In this document: piece after piece, positions 1 through 6,779 of the stretch
Position numbering within the stretch: position 1 is the first letter of the stretch
How the letters are laid out: each line of letters begins with the position of its first letter
Assembly: GCA_964445775.1 (NCBI GenBank)
Contig: CAYUMH010000120.1
Location: 1-13,804, forward strand
Direction of reading: 5' to 3'
Length of the DNA: 13,804 bases
Origin: Terrimonas sp964445775
GTDB taxonomy: Bacteria > Bacteroidota > Bacteroidia > Chitinophagales > Chitinophagaceae
The notes under the pieces: model-generated
What the model saw: only the letters and a program-made list of their open reading frames with translations
Database searches by the model: none
Told to the model about the DNA's origin: nothing
Program-made: the position numbers and the translations under genes

Positions 1-1
1 G

Positions 2-1177
2 CACAAGGATGTAAGCAAGCTGGAACACCTGATGCGTGACAAACCGCTGAGCGAACGGGAAGTGGGTGCCCAGCTGATCAACGAAACTGTTTCCTATGCC
101 GAAACCGGCGTTTGCCGTCGCAAGGTATTGATGAGCTATTTTGGTGAAGTGTATGAGCAGGAGAACTGCGGCCAGTGTGATAACTGTAAACATCCCAAGG
201 AAAAACTGGAAGTGGAAAAAGAAACATTGATCGTATTAAAAGCGATTGATGAGCTGGACCAGCGTTTTGCGACGGATTATGTAATCAATATTATCAGCGG
301 AAAACTTACACCACAGATACAGATGTTCCGCCACGAGGGTATACAGGCTTTTGCCAGCGGCAACGACAGGGATAATCATTTCTGGAATTCACTTATCCGC
401 CAGATGTTACTAGAAGGCTTACTGGCCAAGGATATTGTGGAATATGGTGTTTTAAAAATCACCAAGAAAGGGGAAGCCTATCTGAAAAAACCCAAATCCT
501 TTACCATTGTATTGAACAACTTATATAAAGAAGCCAATGCCGATGATGAGGAAGTGATGGAGACCGGCGGTGAAGGTGCGGCTACAGATGAAAAGCTGTT
601 TGAAATGCTGAAAGAGCTGCGGCAGAAAGAAGCGAAGAAGAAGAACCTGCCTCCTTTTGTTATTTTCCTGGAAACATCTCTGCAGGATATGGCCACCATG
701 TACCCCACCAATGTTACCGACCTGGAAAAATGCCAGGGTGTGAGCAAGGGTAAGGCTATCCGTTATGGTAAACCTTTTGTGGAGCTGATTGCCCGTTATG
801 TAGAGGAGAACAATATTGTGAAGCCGGATGACTTTGTGATGAAGAGCGTGGTGAATAAAAGCGGTAACAAAGTATATATTATCCAGAACACCGATAAAAA
901 GGTATCGCTGGAAACCATTGCCAAGAACAAGGGCTGGCGCATGGATGAAATGCTGGAAGAGATGGAGACCATCGCCGCCAGCGGAACCAAGCTTAACCTG
1001 GCCTATGCCATTGATGAAATGCTGGACGAGGAAGAGCAGGAGGAAATTATTGAATACTTTAAAAGCTGTGAAACATCCTCCTTGCAGATAGCCCAGGAGG
1101 AGTTATCGGATTATGATTTTAACTGGGAGCAGTTAAAGATCATGCGGATCAAGTTTTTGAGTGAGTACGGGATGTAA
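2..1177 (+). CDS. recQ: ATP-dependent DNA helicase RecQ, C-terminal part (5' end outside window)
   Basis: The reading frame is open from base 2, so the helicase core lies outside the window and only the accessory C-terminal half is seen. Numbering from the Met at base 32, four cysteines (C28, C46, C49, C52; pattern CRR...CGQCDNC) form the RecQ zinc-binding site. A winged-helix RQC region follows (about 60-155), ending in the typical ITKKGEAYL. An acidic linker leads to an HRDC domain (about 186-262, with LPPFVIF and CQGVSKGKAIRYG). A further helical region to residue 381 resembles the helix-turn-helix tail found in longer Bacteroidota RecQ proteins. RecQ unwinds DNA 3'-5' in recombination and replication-fork repair. 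The Met at base 32 is internal and not the true start. The gene ends just before a strong terminator and has no operon partner downstream. Confidence 0.95.
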   Translation, partial: HKDVSKLEHLMRDKPLSEREVGAQLINETVSYAETGVCRRKVLMSYFGEVYEQENCGQCDNCKHPKEKLEVEKETLIVLKAIDELDQRFATDYVINIISGKLTPQIQMFRHEGIQAFASGNDRDNHFWNSLIRQMLLEGLLAKDIVEYGVLKITKKGEAYLKKPKSFTIVLNNLYKEANADDEEVMETGGEGAATDEKLFEMLKELRQKEAKKKNLPPFVIFLETSLQDMATMYPTNVTDLEKCQGVSKGKAIRYGKPFVELIARYVEENNIVKPDDFVMKSVVNKSGNKVYIIQNTDKKVSLETIAKNKGWRMDEMLEEMETIAASGTKLNLAYAIDEMLDEEEQEEIIEYFKSCETSSLQIAQEELSDYDFNWEQLKIMRIKFLSEYGM

Positions 1178-1202
1178 GGAACAATGAAAAAATATAAACA
1201 GG

Positions 1203-1226
1203 GCCCGGCGTTGCCGGGCTTTTTTA
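1203..1226 (+). terminator. Rho-independent terminator after recQ
   Basis: A perfect 7-bp GC stem (GCCCGGC, loop GTT, GCCGGGC) at 1203-1219 is followed directly by six T residues. It lies 26 bases after the recQ stop and separates recQ from the tRNA gene. Confidence 0.9.
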
Positions 1227-1312
1227 TTTTGTATAACACGATTAGTTTATTGATTGAAGCTTTTGGCTTTAAGCCTTTAGCTTTTCGCTTAAAAAAATAA
1301 ACTTCAAAACAA

Positions 1313-1345
1313 TTGCTTTTTATATGGCAAAAACCTTTATTTTTG
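1313..1345 (+). promoter_or_regulatory. Bacteroidota-type promoter (TTG / TAnnTTTG) for tRNA-Phe
   Basis: The -7 element TATTTTTG at 1338-1345 matches TAnnTTTG exactly. A TTG at 1313-1315 serves as the -33 element with a 22-base gap, within the spacing known for this phylum's primary sigma factor. Transcription would start near 1352, about 40 bases before the tRNA. This is a motif match only. Apart from this promoter, 1227-1393 is AT-rich and holds no gene I can see. Confidence 0.6.
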
Positions 1346-1393
1346 CCCCCCTGATTTGAAACTAGTCTTTCAACCTGGGGAAAACAACCAAAA

Positions 1394-1466
1394 GGTGCGG
1401 TAGCTCAGTCGGTAGAGCAAAGGACTGAAAATCCTTGTGTCGCCGGTTCGATCCCGGCCCACACCA
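1394..1466 (+). tRNA. tRNA-Phe (anticodon GAA)
   Basis: The cloverleaf can be folded by hand. The acceptor arm is GGTGCGG (1394-1400) with CCACACC (1459-1465). The D arm is GCTC/GAGC, the anticodon stem AAGGA/TCCTT has loop CTGAAAA, and the T arm is GCCGG-TTCGATC-CCGGC. The anticodon GAA at 1427-1429 reads Phe codons. The discriminator base is A1466 and CCA is not encoded. The fifth acceptor pair (C1398 with A1461) is a mismatch; every other stem pair is canonical. The gene is flanked by its own promoter and terminator. Confidence 0.95.
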
Positions 1467-1477
1467 CGAACAGAATC

Positions 1478-1513
1478 AAGCGGTTATAACGTAAAAGTTG
1501 TAGCCGCTTTTTT
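1478..1513 (+). terminator. Rho-independent terminator after tRNA-Phe
   Basis: A 13-bp stem (1478-1490 with 1497-1509, two G-T pairs) has a six-base loop and a run of six T at 1508-1513. It starts 12 bases after the tRNA. It lies between the tRNA and the stop of the minus-strand operon. Read from the minus strand it lacks a clear T tract, so it mainly serves the tRNA. Confidence 0.85.
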
Positions 1514-1533
1514 GTTATCAAAAAATAACTCAG

Positions 1534-3069
1534 TTATTTCAAAAGCTTTCTTGCCGACTCTCTTATATTTTCCACTCTCGAGCTATAAATCTTTACAGGA
1601 CAACTTATAGTCTCTTCTGCCCAATATGTCGACAATGAATCATTACCGATCACTTTATAAAAATTGGCCAAATCCAACCGGCTTTGTAAAAGTTGAGGGG
1701 TGATATGCAATGAAAGTAAAAAATGGTTTTCTGCTTTTTTAAAGTCGTTTGTCTCACGGTAACATTTGGCTATCAGCTTGTGCATCTTTTGATTGCAGTG
1801 ATACTTATGCATTTTGTCAAAATCATTTATTGCCCTTACCTCATGTCCGGTCTCATAAAGTAATTCCAAATACGGTATGCCAAAGTTGACATTGCTGATA
1901 AGCGCATACTGATTACCTGATAACAGGTTGAGGGCATCCATTTTATAGCCGTCCTTTTTCAACGAAATAGCTTCTTTGATAATGCTTTCGTTTTTGTGTT
2001 TCTTATATCCGGCATAGACAGCCGCACCAAGGCATAAAAAAAGCAGGGGTTTTGTAAGAATTGGACTAAACCCACTTTTCATTATTGGTTTTGCTAATCG
2101 CGACAATGATCCCAGACACAAGGCAAACACACAAAACACGGATAAGTTGTGTAATGGATAAGAAACCATACTATTAACCACTATACTTAGTAATATTGCT
2201 ATTTCCAGCTTTTTTTTCTCATACTGTTTATTTATTCTGTATATCTCCCTGCACATTATGATTGCCAAAAAAACTAAAATCAACAGCCCTATAACACCTT
2301 GTTCAACTCCGATATGCAGCAGTTCATTGAACGCATAATAACCATCATTGGCCAATAAGGCCCGCTTGTCTGTCAGACTATGTGTAGAGAAATAGTCCGC
2401 CTGTGTATGGTTATATGCAGGATTGAAGCCGCCAACTCCAACCCCCGTGACCAGGTTCTTTGAAAAAAGTGTGAGGCTGTTCTCAACTATATATGACCTA
2501 CCCGAAGTCGAATCAGATTTGAAGGTAACGGCAAACAACACAGCAATAATGACAATGAAAAGAATCGAAGTAAAAATCGGCCTGACCTTAAACTTATGGC
2601 TGATCTGCTTCCATTTGGGATTTAGGAATAAGCTTCCAGCAAGCAAGGCTATAATTGCACCTCTGCTGCTGGTACTTAAAACCAACACAACACTTGTAAT
2701 CAAAAGAGTTAGAAAAAAATAGTATGATGGTTTCGCAGATTTCTGTAAAAACCAGTAAAGTAAAAGACTGAACACTGCTAATTGTAAACCTGAAACGGAA
2801 CTATTAGTATAGAAAATCGAAGTTAGTTGTTCCAAAAATGTATCTGCATCTATCATATATATGATACCGAAAAACAGCAGGAAAAAAGAAAACAGGCTCT
2901 CTCTTATTTTTCTTTGTTGATTGTTCAGCAATCTGCCGGACAGAAAGAATAAAAAAAATAAAGCTACCGCAAAACCAAAGGGCGAACTATTTAAAGCAGA
3001 CTGAATACCAAACCATAACCCGCATAAGACTATACACACGTCAATAACCGTTATGCTTATCCTATTCAT
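1534..3069 (-). CDS. O-antigen ligase / polymerase-like membrane protein (Wzy_C type) with C-terminal TPR-like helices
   Basis: About 511 residues. The first two thirds are hydrophobic, with roughly ten membrane segments. Between them lies a large non-membrane loop containing the pattern typical of the Wzy_C (WaaL/PglL-like) family: SSRGAII, then GVGVGGFNPAYNHTQADYFSTHS. Members transfer or polymerise lipid-linked glycans at the periplasmic face of the inner membrane, onto lipid A, another glycan or proteins; which substrate applies here is not visible. The last ~150 residues are soluble helices with TPR-like spacing (for example CYRETNDFKKAENHFLLSLHI), as in other Bacteroidota ligases. I chose ATG at 3069; an in-frame TTG at 3078 would add three residues. 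It is the last gene of the operon, 12 bases after the stop of the gene before it. No glycosyltransferases lie beside it, so it is not part of a visible O-antigen cluster. Confidence 0.8.
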   Translation of the reverse strand: MNRISITVIDVCIVLCGLWFGIQSALNSSPFGFAVALFFLFFLSGRLLNNQQRKIRESLFSFFLLFFGIIYMIDADTFLEQLTSIFYTNSSVSGLQLAVFSLLLYWFLQKSAKPSYYFFLTLLITSVVLVLSTSSRGAIIALLAGSLFLNPKWKQISHKFKVRPIFTSILFIVIIAVLFAVTFKSDSTSGRSYIVENSLTLFSKNLVTGVGVGGFNPAYNHTQADYFSTHSLTDKRALLANDGYYAFNELLHIGVEQGVIGLLILVFLAIIMCREIYRINKQYEKKKLEIAILLSIVVNSMVSYPLHNLSVFCVFALCLGSLSRLAKPIMKSGFSPILTKPLLFLCLGAAVYAGYKKHKNESIIKEAISLKKDGYKMDALNLLSGNQYALISNVNFGIPYLELLYETGHEVRAINDFDKMHKYHCNQKMHKLIAKCYRETNDFKKAENHFLLSLHITPQLLQSRLDLANFYKVIGNDSLSTYWAEETISCPVKIYSSRVENIRESARKLLK

Positions 3070-3081
3070 TAAATGCAAGAG

Positions 3082-3606
3082 TTATTGTTCATCATGTTTT
3101 GAAATACTGGAAGTCGTTATCCCTAAATATAATGTTTGTCCATAAAATAGTCTTCCTTCCAGATATTTCCCCTCGAACTTTTGGAACCCTTTATCTTTTA
3201 CAACCTCGACAGGGATCATTTGGACGATGAAATCGGGCGCTATACGTACAGGAAAAACTAGTAAACAGTTTTTATACATGCTCGCCCGAACTAAAGAATC
3301 GACTACATTTAACCTTCTTTTATTATAATTTTTAAATCGTAGAAATTCCTGATAAACCATAGCGGGAACATTATCCGAAAAGGCGTATGCCGTAATCTCT
3401 CCTTTATTATTTACATCAATTTTGAACTGGCCAAAATAATAAACAGAGTCATTTACATAGAGGTCTGCTAAATCCAGGCGACCCAACAAGGATTTTTGTA
3501 ACTGTTCTCCAACTTTTTCAATCGGAGCCTGAGCCTGAATAAAGCAAGATGATAGAAGGATAAAAATCAAAGAGATTATTGAATCTTTCCTCGTAATTCT
3601 ATCCAT
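3082..3606 (-). CDS. Small exported protein (possible lipoprotein), TonB-C-terminal-like pattern
   Basis: This is a 174-aa protein of unknown function. A basic start (MDRITRK) and hydrophobic stretch lead to LSSC at 18-21, which fits a lipobox. The following AQA could instead be a type I signal peptidase site. Residues 56-72 (VYYFGQFKIDVNNKGEI) and FPVRI at 118-122 parallel GSLYIRFTIDDHG and ILPVMY in the gene just upstream, so the two look like diverged paralogues. The strand-G-strand then 'PV' layout recalls the TonB C-terminal fold, but I see no TonB membrane anchor or Pro-rich spacer. The start overlaps the upstream gene by 31 bases, so translation is probably coupled; no clear Shine-Dalgarno site is visible. 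Function is not assigned. Confidence 0.7.
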   Translation of the reverse strand: MDRITRKDSIISLIFILLSSCFIQAQAPIEKVGEQLQKSLLGRLDLADLYVNDSVYYFGQFKIDVNNKGEITAYAFSDNVPAMVYQEFLRFKNYNKRRLNVVDSLVRASMYKNCLLVFPVRIAPDFIVQMIPVEVVKDKGFQKFEGKYLEGRLFYGQTLYLGITTSSISKHDEQ

Positions 3607-4121
3607 GGTAAAAAAATTGCATTTATACCAATTATGTCTTTTTTTTCTGAATTACTAACATTGAAAAAAGTATCCAACGTTTTATCATCGCGTTTCTCAA
3701 CAAGAATTTTATCTAAATCAACTTTAGGGAGTTTATTGATGATATTTGTAATATTTTGGGGTTCACTATAATCGTACATCACAGGTAAAATAAAATATGT
3801 CCCTGTCTTTATATTTGATGCGTCTTTCAATAAAAAATTGCTTTTTTCCAATAGTCGCCTAATCAGGTTGATTAAAATAATTGGTTCTTTTTTTGATGTG
3901 ATTATTTCTTTTGCAGATCCATGATCATCAATTGTAAAGCGAATATATAGACTTCCTTTTCCCCATAAAGAGTCAGTATACTTATAAGCAGAATCGTATA
4001 TCTGTTTGTATATATCAAAACCATTTTTCAAAATAACGGTTTTATCGTCAACCCCATTTTGCCCGTGTAAATTTCCTATTATTACCAAGAACAAAAACAA
4101 AAAAATGACATTTATTCGCAT
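3576..4121 (-). CDS. Small exported protein, TonB-C-terminal-like pattern
   Basis: This is a 181-aa protein of unknown function. A signal peptide covers about residues 1-20 (basic start, long hydrophobic core, cleavage near LHGQ). Residues 57-70 (SLYIRFTIDDHGSA) and ILPVMY at 111-116 resemble the TonB C-terminal layout of a strand, Asp/Gly turn, helices and a 'P' strand. The same layout occurs in the next gene, suggesting duplication and divergence. ATG at 4121 is preceded by GGAGG about 7 bases upstream, a strong ribosome site for this phylum, placed inside the end of the preceding gene. The 10-base overlap with that gene implies coupled translation. The 3' end overlaps the next gene by 31 bases. 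The coding sequence is clearly AT-richer than recQ or the helicase at the other end of the window. Confidence 0.7.
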   Translation of the reverse strand: MRINVIFLFLFLVIIGNLHGQNGVDDKTVILKNGFDIYKQIYDSAYKYTDSLWGKGSLYIRFTIDDHGSAKEIITSKKEPIILINLIRRLLEKSNFLLKDASNIKTGTYFILPVMYDYSEPQNITNIINKLPKVDLDKILVEKRDDKTLDTFFNVSNSEKKDIIGINAIFLPWIELRGKIQ

Positions 4122-5677
4122 TTTACACCTCCGTCTCCTTTTGTATATTTAGTAAATGTTGCATCCATATCTGCAAACGAAACACCATACTCCCTGATAC
4201 TTAGAGTCTCAAAGTCCGGATAAGCCCACATATCATTAATTCCCGAAAGAGCAAGTTCAGTAGCTTCCTCTGAAGACAGGCCAAAAGCATCTACCAATAA
4301 ATCTCTAAGTGGCTCTGTAAAGTTTCTAAACATTAAACCATGATCTAACGCTGTTCCTAAATCATGTAGCTCCTCTTCCTTAATTACTACATGTAGTATT
4401 TCGTGGGCAATAATTGCTCCCCATGCTTCAGTAGACATACTAAATCCTGTACCCGTAAAGTAATTACTACTTAAACTTATTTCCCAATTTCCTGGAGAAG
4501 TCTCAACAGAGTACGCTGGCACAAAAACCCCGTTATGAGTCAAATTATTTGCCTCTTTAAAAGTAAGGCTTATTTTACTATCTATCGGCAAAAGAAATTT
4601 ATTATAATAACTCGTAACAAAGTTTTGGATTTTAGGATTGGAAATACTTAATAACGCATTATGCTTGCATAAATCATTTAATAAATTAATTATTTCGTCT
4701 ACTGCATCTTGATTGCTTGGAGGTGGGTCATTATTGCCATCACCATTTCCTCCACCATCGTTACAACCAATTCCCATCATCATGCACGCACACTCTTCCG
4801 GAGTACCTCCATTGGTATAACAATCTCCATGAGGATCGCCTTCTCCTCCTTCACACTCTACAAATTCGTATGAGCCTCCATCTTCACGCCATTCTTCACA
4901 ATCTAACTCTGGTGGCTCGTCTCCGTCTGGTATACCAATACACCCTCTTACCATGTTGGGAACCCATTCCAAACACATACCTCCGGACGACATTACGGCG
5001 CTGTTTGCTTCAATTGCTTTATGAGTAATGTTTTCGTTTTTTACAAACTTCAGTTTTTTGCCAACATTACCTTTCCTAAGATTAAAAGAATTAATCAACT
5101 TTCCGCTCCAATCGGAAATGAAAATGTATCCATCAAAGTCTTTTAGAAATTTATTAAACCTGAAACCGCTGATATCATAATTTATCTTACTGGCATATTG
5201 CAGCGTTGGCACAACCGTCATTGTTCTTACGACAACGGAGTCATTAGGAAGTTTGATTAACAACATTCGGGTGATAGTTGAATTAGCGACTTTTAATCTT
5301 TCTTCATAATTGAGAGCCTGCATACTCGGCAAAAGTACTTTTTGCTCCGAGTAAAACAAAGGAGTCTCTACTATATCCCATTTACCGATTTTATACTCCA
5401 CAGCTCGTTTCCAACTTGGAATCTTATTGACTGTATTATTATCCAATTTAACAAACAGTGGGCTGTTCTCGTTTATTTGTCGATAAGCTGTGCTTTTCTT
5501 AAACTCGCCAAACCACCATTCTTTAGCATTCTTCACATTAAATGGATTATCTTTTTTTGTTTTTTCACTGGCTCCTAAATCAAATTTTCTGCAGTTAAGA
5601 CTAAGGATAGTGATTAAAACTAGGAGAAGGAAAGAAACACCTACTGACGCAGATGACCTAAGAGAAAAACTTTTCAT
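4112..5677 (-). CDS. Lipoprotein with Cys-rich linker and C-terminal zincin-like (HEXXH) domain
   Basis: First gene of the operon, 521 aa from ATG 5677. I prefer this start because MKSFSLRSSAS plus a hydrophobic core and LSLNC give a clean lipoprotein signal with Cys29. An upstream in-frame Met (5716) would spoil it. Layout: an N-terminal domain to about 220 with AKEWWF, PSWKRAV and FDGYIFISDWSG, a pattern I recall from Bacteroidota lipoproteins of unknown role; then 235-305 with eight Cys among Gly, Asp and Glu; then a Gly/Asn/Pro linker; then a C-terminal domain with AHEILHVV (HEILH at 425-429). HEXXH is the zinc site of metallopeptidases. A later His in LDHGLMF (446) is a candidate third ligand; the canonical HEXXHxxGxxH form is absent. 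It probably sits in the outer membrane or on the surface. Peptidase activity is inferred from the motif alone. Confidence 0.75.
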   Translation of the reverse strand: MKSFSLRSSASVGVSFLLLVLITILSLNCRKFDLGASEKTKKDNPFNVKNAKEWWFGEFKKSTAYRQINENSPLFVKLDNNTVNKIPSWKRAVEYKIGKWDIVETPLFYSEQKVLLPSMQALNYEERLKVANSTITRMLLIKLPNDSVVVRTMTVVPTLQYASKINYDISGFRFNKFLKDFDGYIFISDWSGKLINSFNLRKGNVGKKLKFVKNENITHKAIEANSAVMSSGGMCLEWVPNMVRGCIGIPDGDEPPELDCEEWREDGGSYEFVECEGGEGDPHGDCYTNGGTPEECACMMMGIGCNDGGGNGDGNNDPPPSNQDAVDEIINLLNDLCKHNALLSISNPKIQNFVTSYYNKFLLPIDSKISLTFKEANNLTHNGVFVPAYSVETSPGNWEISLSSNYFTGTGFSMSTEAWGAIIAHEILHVVIKEEELHDLGTALDHGLMFRNFTEPLRDLLVDAFGLSSEEATELALSGINDMWAYPDFETLSIREYGVSFADMDATFTKYTKGDGGVKCE

Positions 5678-5882
5678 GGTAGCAAAATAGATTCGGTTAA
5701 TATTAATTGTGCACACTGAAACTACGAAATTTAAAGTTGTTACATGTATTTCTTTAAGAAAAACTGATAGAGTTTTTTAGATTATTAAAAAACAAATAGT
5801 TACACATATCAGTATAATAAATATGAATCAACATCGTTTCCATACTAGTGTTTTTAGTCATGAAAAAAGAAATAATTCGTGT
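5678..5882. other. Intergenic region upstream of the operon
   Basis: AT-rich with no gene recognised. It should hold the promoter for the minus-strand operon, but I found no exact minus-strand TAnnTTTG box (it would appear as CAAAnnTA on the plus strand). A small palindrome (TTTCTTTAAGAAA) lies near 5749-5763. Confidence 0.4.
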
Positions 5883-6400
5883 TTAATCCGCTTTAGGTTG
5901 AGAAATCGGTTTGTTAATCACAGCATCGAGTGCAGCATCCTTTTCCTGATGGATGAAGTTTTGCTGATAGTTGATCGTCGTTGTAACATTGGAATGTCTA
6001 TATAACTTTTGAAGCATTTGAATAGGAATAGCATCACCCGCAATATTGCCAAAAGTCTGACGGGAGATATGCATGGTGAGATGTTTGTCAATTCCGGCGG
6101 CGGGAGCGACATCTTTGCGTAAAATTCTATCAATTGCTCTAATCTTAAATGCAATAGTCCGTTGAGCAAAAAAATCATCGCTTAAATCTGCGCCTTAAAG
6201 TTCCAGGAAAACAAAATCGTCTGCGTTCTCCTTAAAAGCACGATACTTATCTATTAATGATCCGCCTTTATCATTCTTCCCCATATTGTAGTTAAGACAG
6301 CCATTCGGAAAATCTGACCATTTTAAACGCAGGACATCGGAAATCCGCATCCCGGCAAATAGAAGTCGAATAGCTAAAGATTGTGAGCATGGTCATGGCG
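5883..6400 (-). pseudogene. Tyrosine recombinase (phage-type integrase), C-terminal remnant with stops and a frameshift
   Basis: Read on the minus strand, the frame gives AGMRISDVLRLKWSDF (core Arg), then NYNMGKNDKGG. It hits an in-frame TAA at 6195-6197 after FVFLEL, then continues in the same frame for about 100 codons: LTMHISRQTFGNIAGD (HxxR), LYRHSNVTTTINYQ (His and Tyr nucleophile), ending at 5883. So catalytic-domain residues survive but the frame is broken. Further upstream the similarity jumps to another frame (HDHAHNL, TAG at 6374-6376, LFDFY), showing a frameshift near 6355-6376. The N-terminal core-binding half (about 200 residues in the family) is missing. Intact Bacteroidota relatives usually read HISRHTFG; here His is Gln. 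Most likely a dead integrase of a lost or decayed mobile element. Confidence 0.85.
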
Positions 6401-6404
6401 AGGG

Positions 6405-6506
6405 TCTTCTAAGATGACCGTTTCGGGAACTTTTTGGTTTGATGTGAAAGATGAAAACGGCTCAACAATAAAAATAAGAGATGACAGGTTTGATATGCCG
6501 TTATAA
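6405..6506 (+). pseudogene. C-terminal remnant of a small lipoprotein-type protein (DUF6252-like pattern)
   Basis: A plus-strand frame ends SSKMTVSGTFWFDVKDENG, then STIKIRDDRFDMPL and TAA at 6504-6506. From memory, the run 'SGTF.FDV.DE.G..I.I.D.RFD..L' closely resembles the C-terminal strands of DUF6252-type Bacteroidota lipoproteins. Upstream the frame reaches TGA at 6384 and runs into recombinase pseudogene sequence, so the rest of the gene is missing. The join near 6400 looks like a deletion or insertion junction. A 30-aa ORF from ATG 6414 exists but is unlikely to be a functional gene. The family link is a recollection and not verified. Confidence 0.4.
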
Positions 6507-6668
6507 ATAATAAGCCGGTCTTATACAAAAAGAAAAAATTGTACTAACCGTGATACAGTTACAATAAGTTTTTTTTAAGACTTACACAAGAATTGACAGA
6601 TCTGATATCCGGTAATATGAAATTATTATCGAAGCGTGACTACAACGCATTCATTTTATAAAAAACAA
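6507..6668. other. Intergenic, AT-rich
   Basis: No convincing gene. A short plus-strand frame ends at 6661 (MKLLSKRDYNAFIL from ATG 6617), but it has no recognisable similarity and no supporting context. Confidence 0.4.
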
Positions 6669-6774
6669 AAAGACTGTCTTAAAAAGTTTCTGAACTCCAG
6701 GAGTTGAAGGGCAGCTAGTGTCTGAGTTAAACTCTTTACCAGCGCTCTTCCGGCAACCTTTTAAGACAGTCTTT
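6669..6774. repeat. 106-bp element with perfect 16-bp terminal inverted repeats (MITE-like, or long-range terminator)
   Basis: The left arm AAAGACTGTCTTAAAA (6669-6684) is the exact reverse complement of the right arm TTTTAAGACAGTCTTT (6759-6774). The 74-base interior holds a small hairpin, AACTC-CAG-GAGTT (6693-6705), and a related GAGTT-A-AACTC (6724-6734), so the RNA could fold into a closed multi-branch structure. It begins 5 bases beyond the stop of the minus-strand protease gene. On that strand the last arm is followed by TTTTTGTTTTTT, so it could end that transcript. Size and ends also fit a miniature inverted-repeat element, though I see no flanking target duplication and no transposase. 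Confidence 0.65.
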
Positions 6775-6779
6775 ATTTA

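Noticed and set aside
4717..5028. 103-aa plus-strand frame opposite the lipoprotein gene
   Set aside because: It is the complement of the Cys/Gly-rich coding stretch; the biased codons there leave the opposite strand open by chance.
5678..5716. Earlier start (5716) for the zincin-like lipoprotein
   Set aside because: The 13 extra residues precede the basic start of the signal peptide and would disrupt it; the ATG at 5677 fits better.
5918..6178. 86-aa minus-strand open frame inside the recombinase remnant
   Set aside because: It overlaps the frame that encodes clear recombinase motifs and itself shows none.
6617..6661. Short plus-strand peptide MKLLSKRDYNAFIL
   Set aside because: Only 14 codons, no ribosome site, no similarity I recognise and no gene context.
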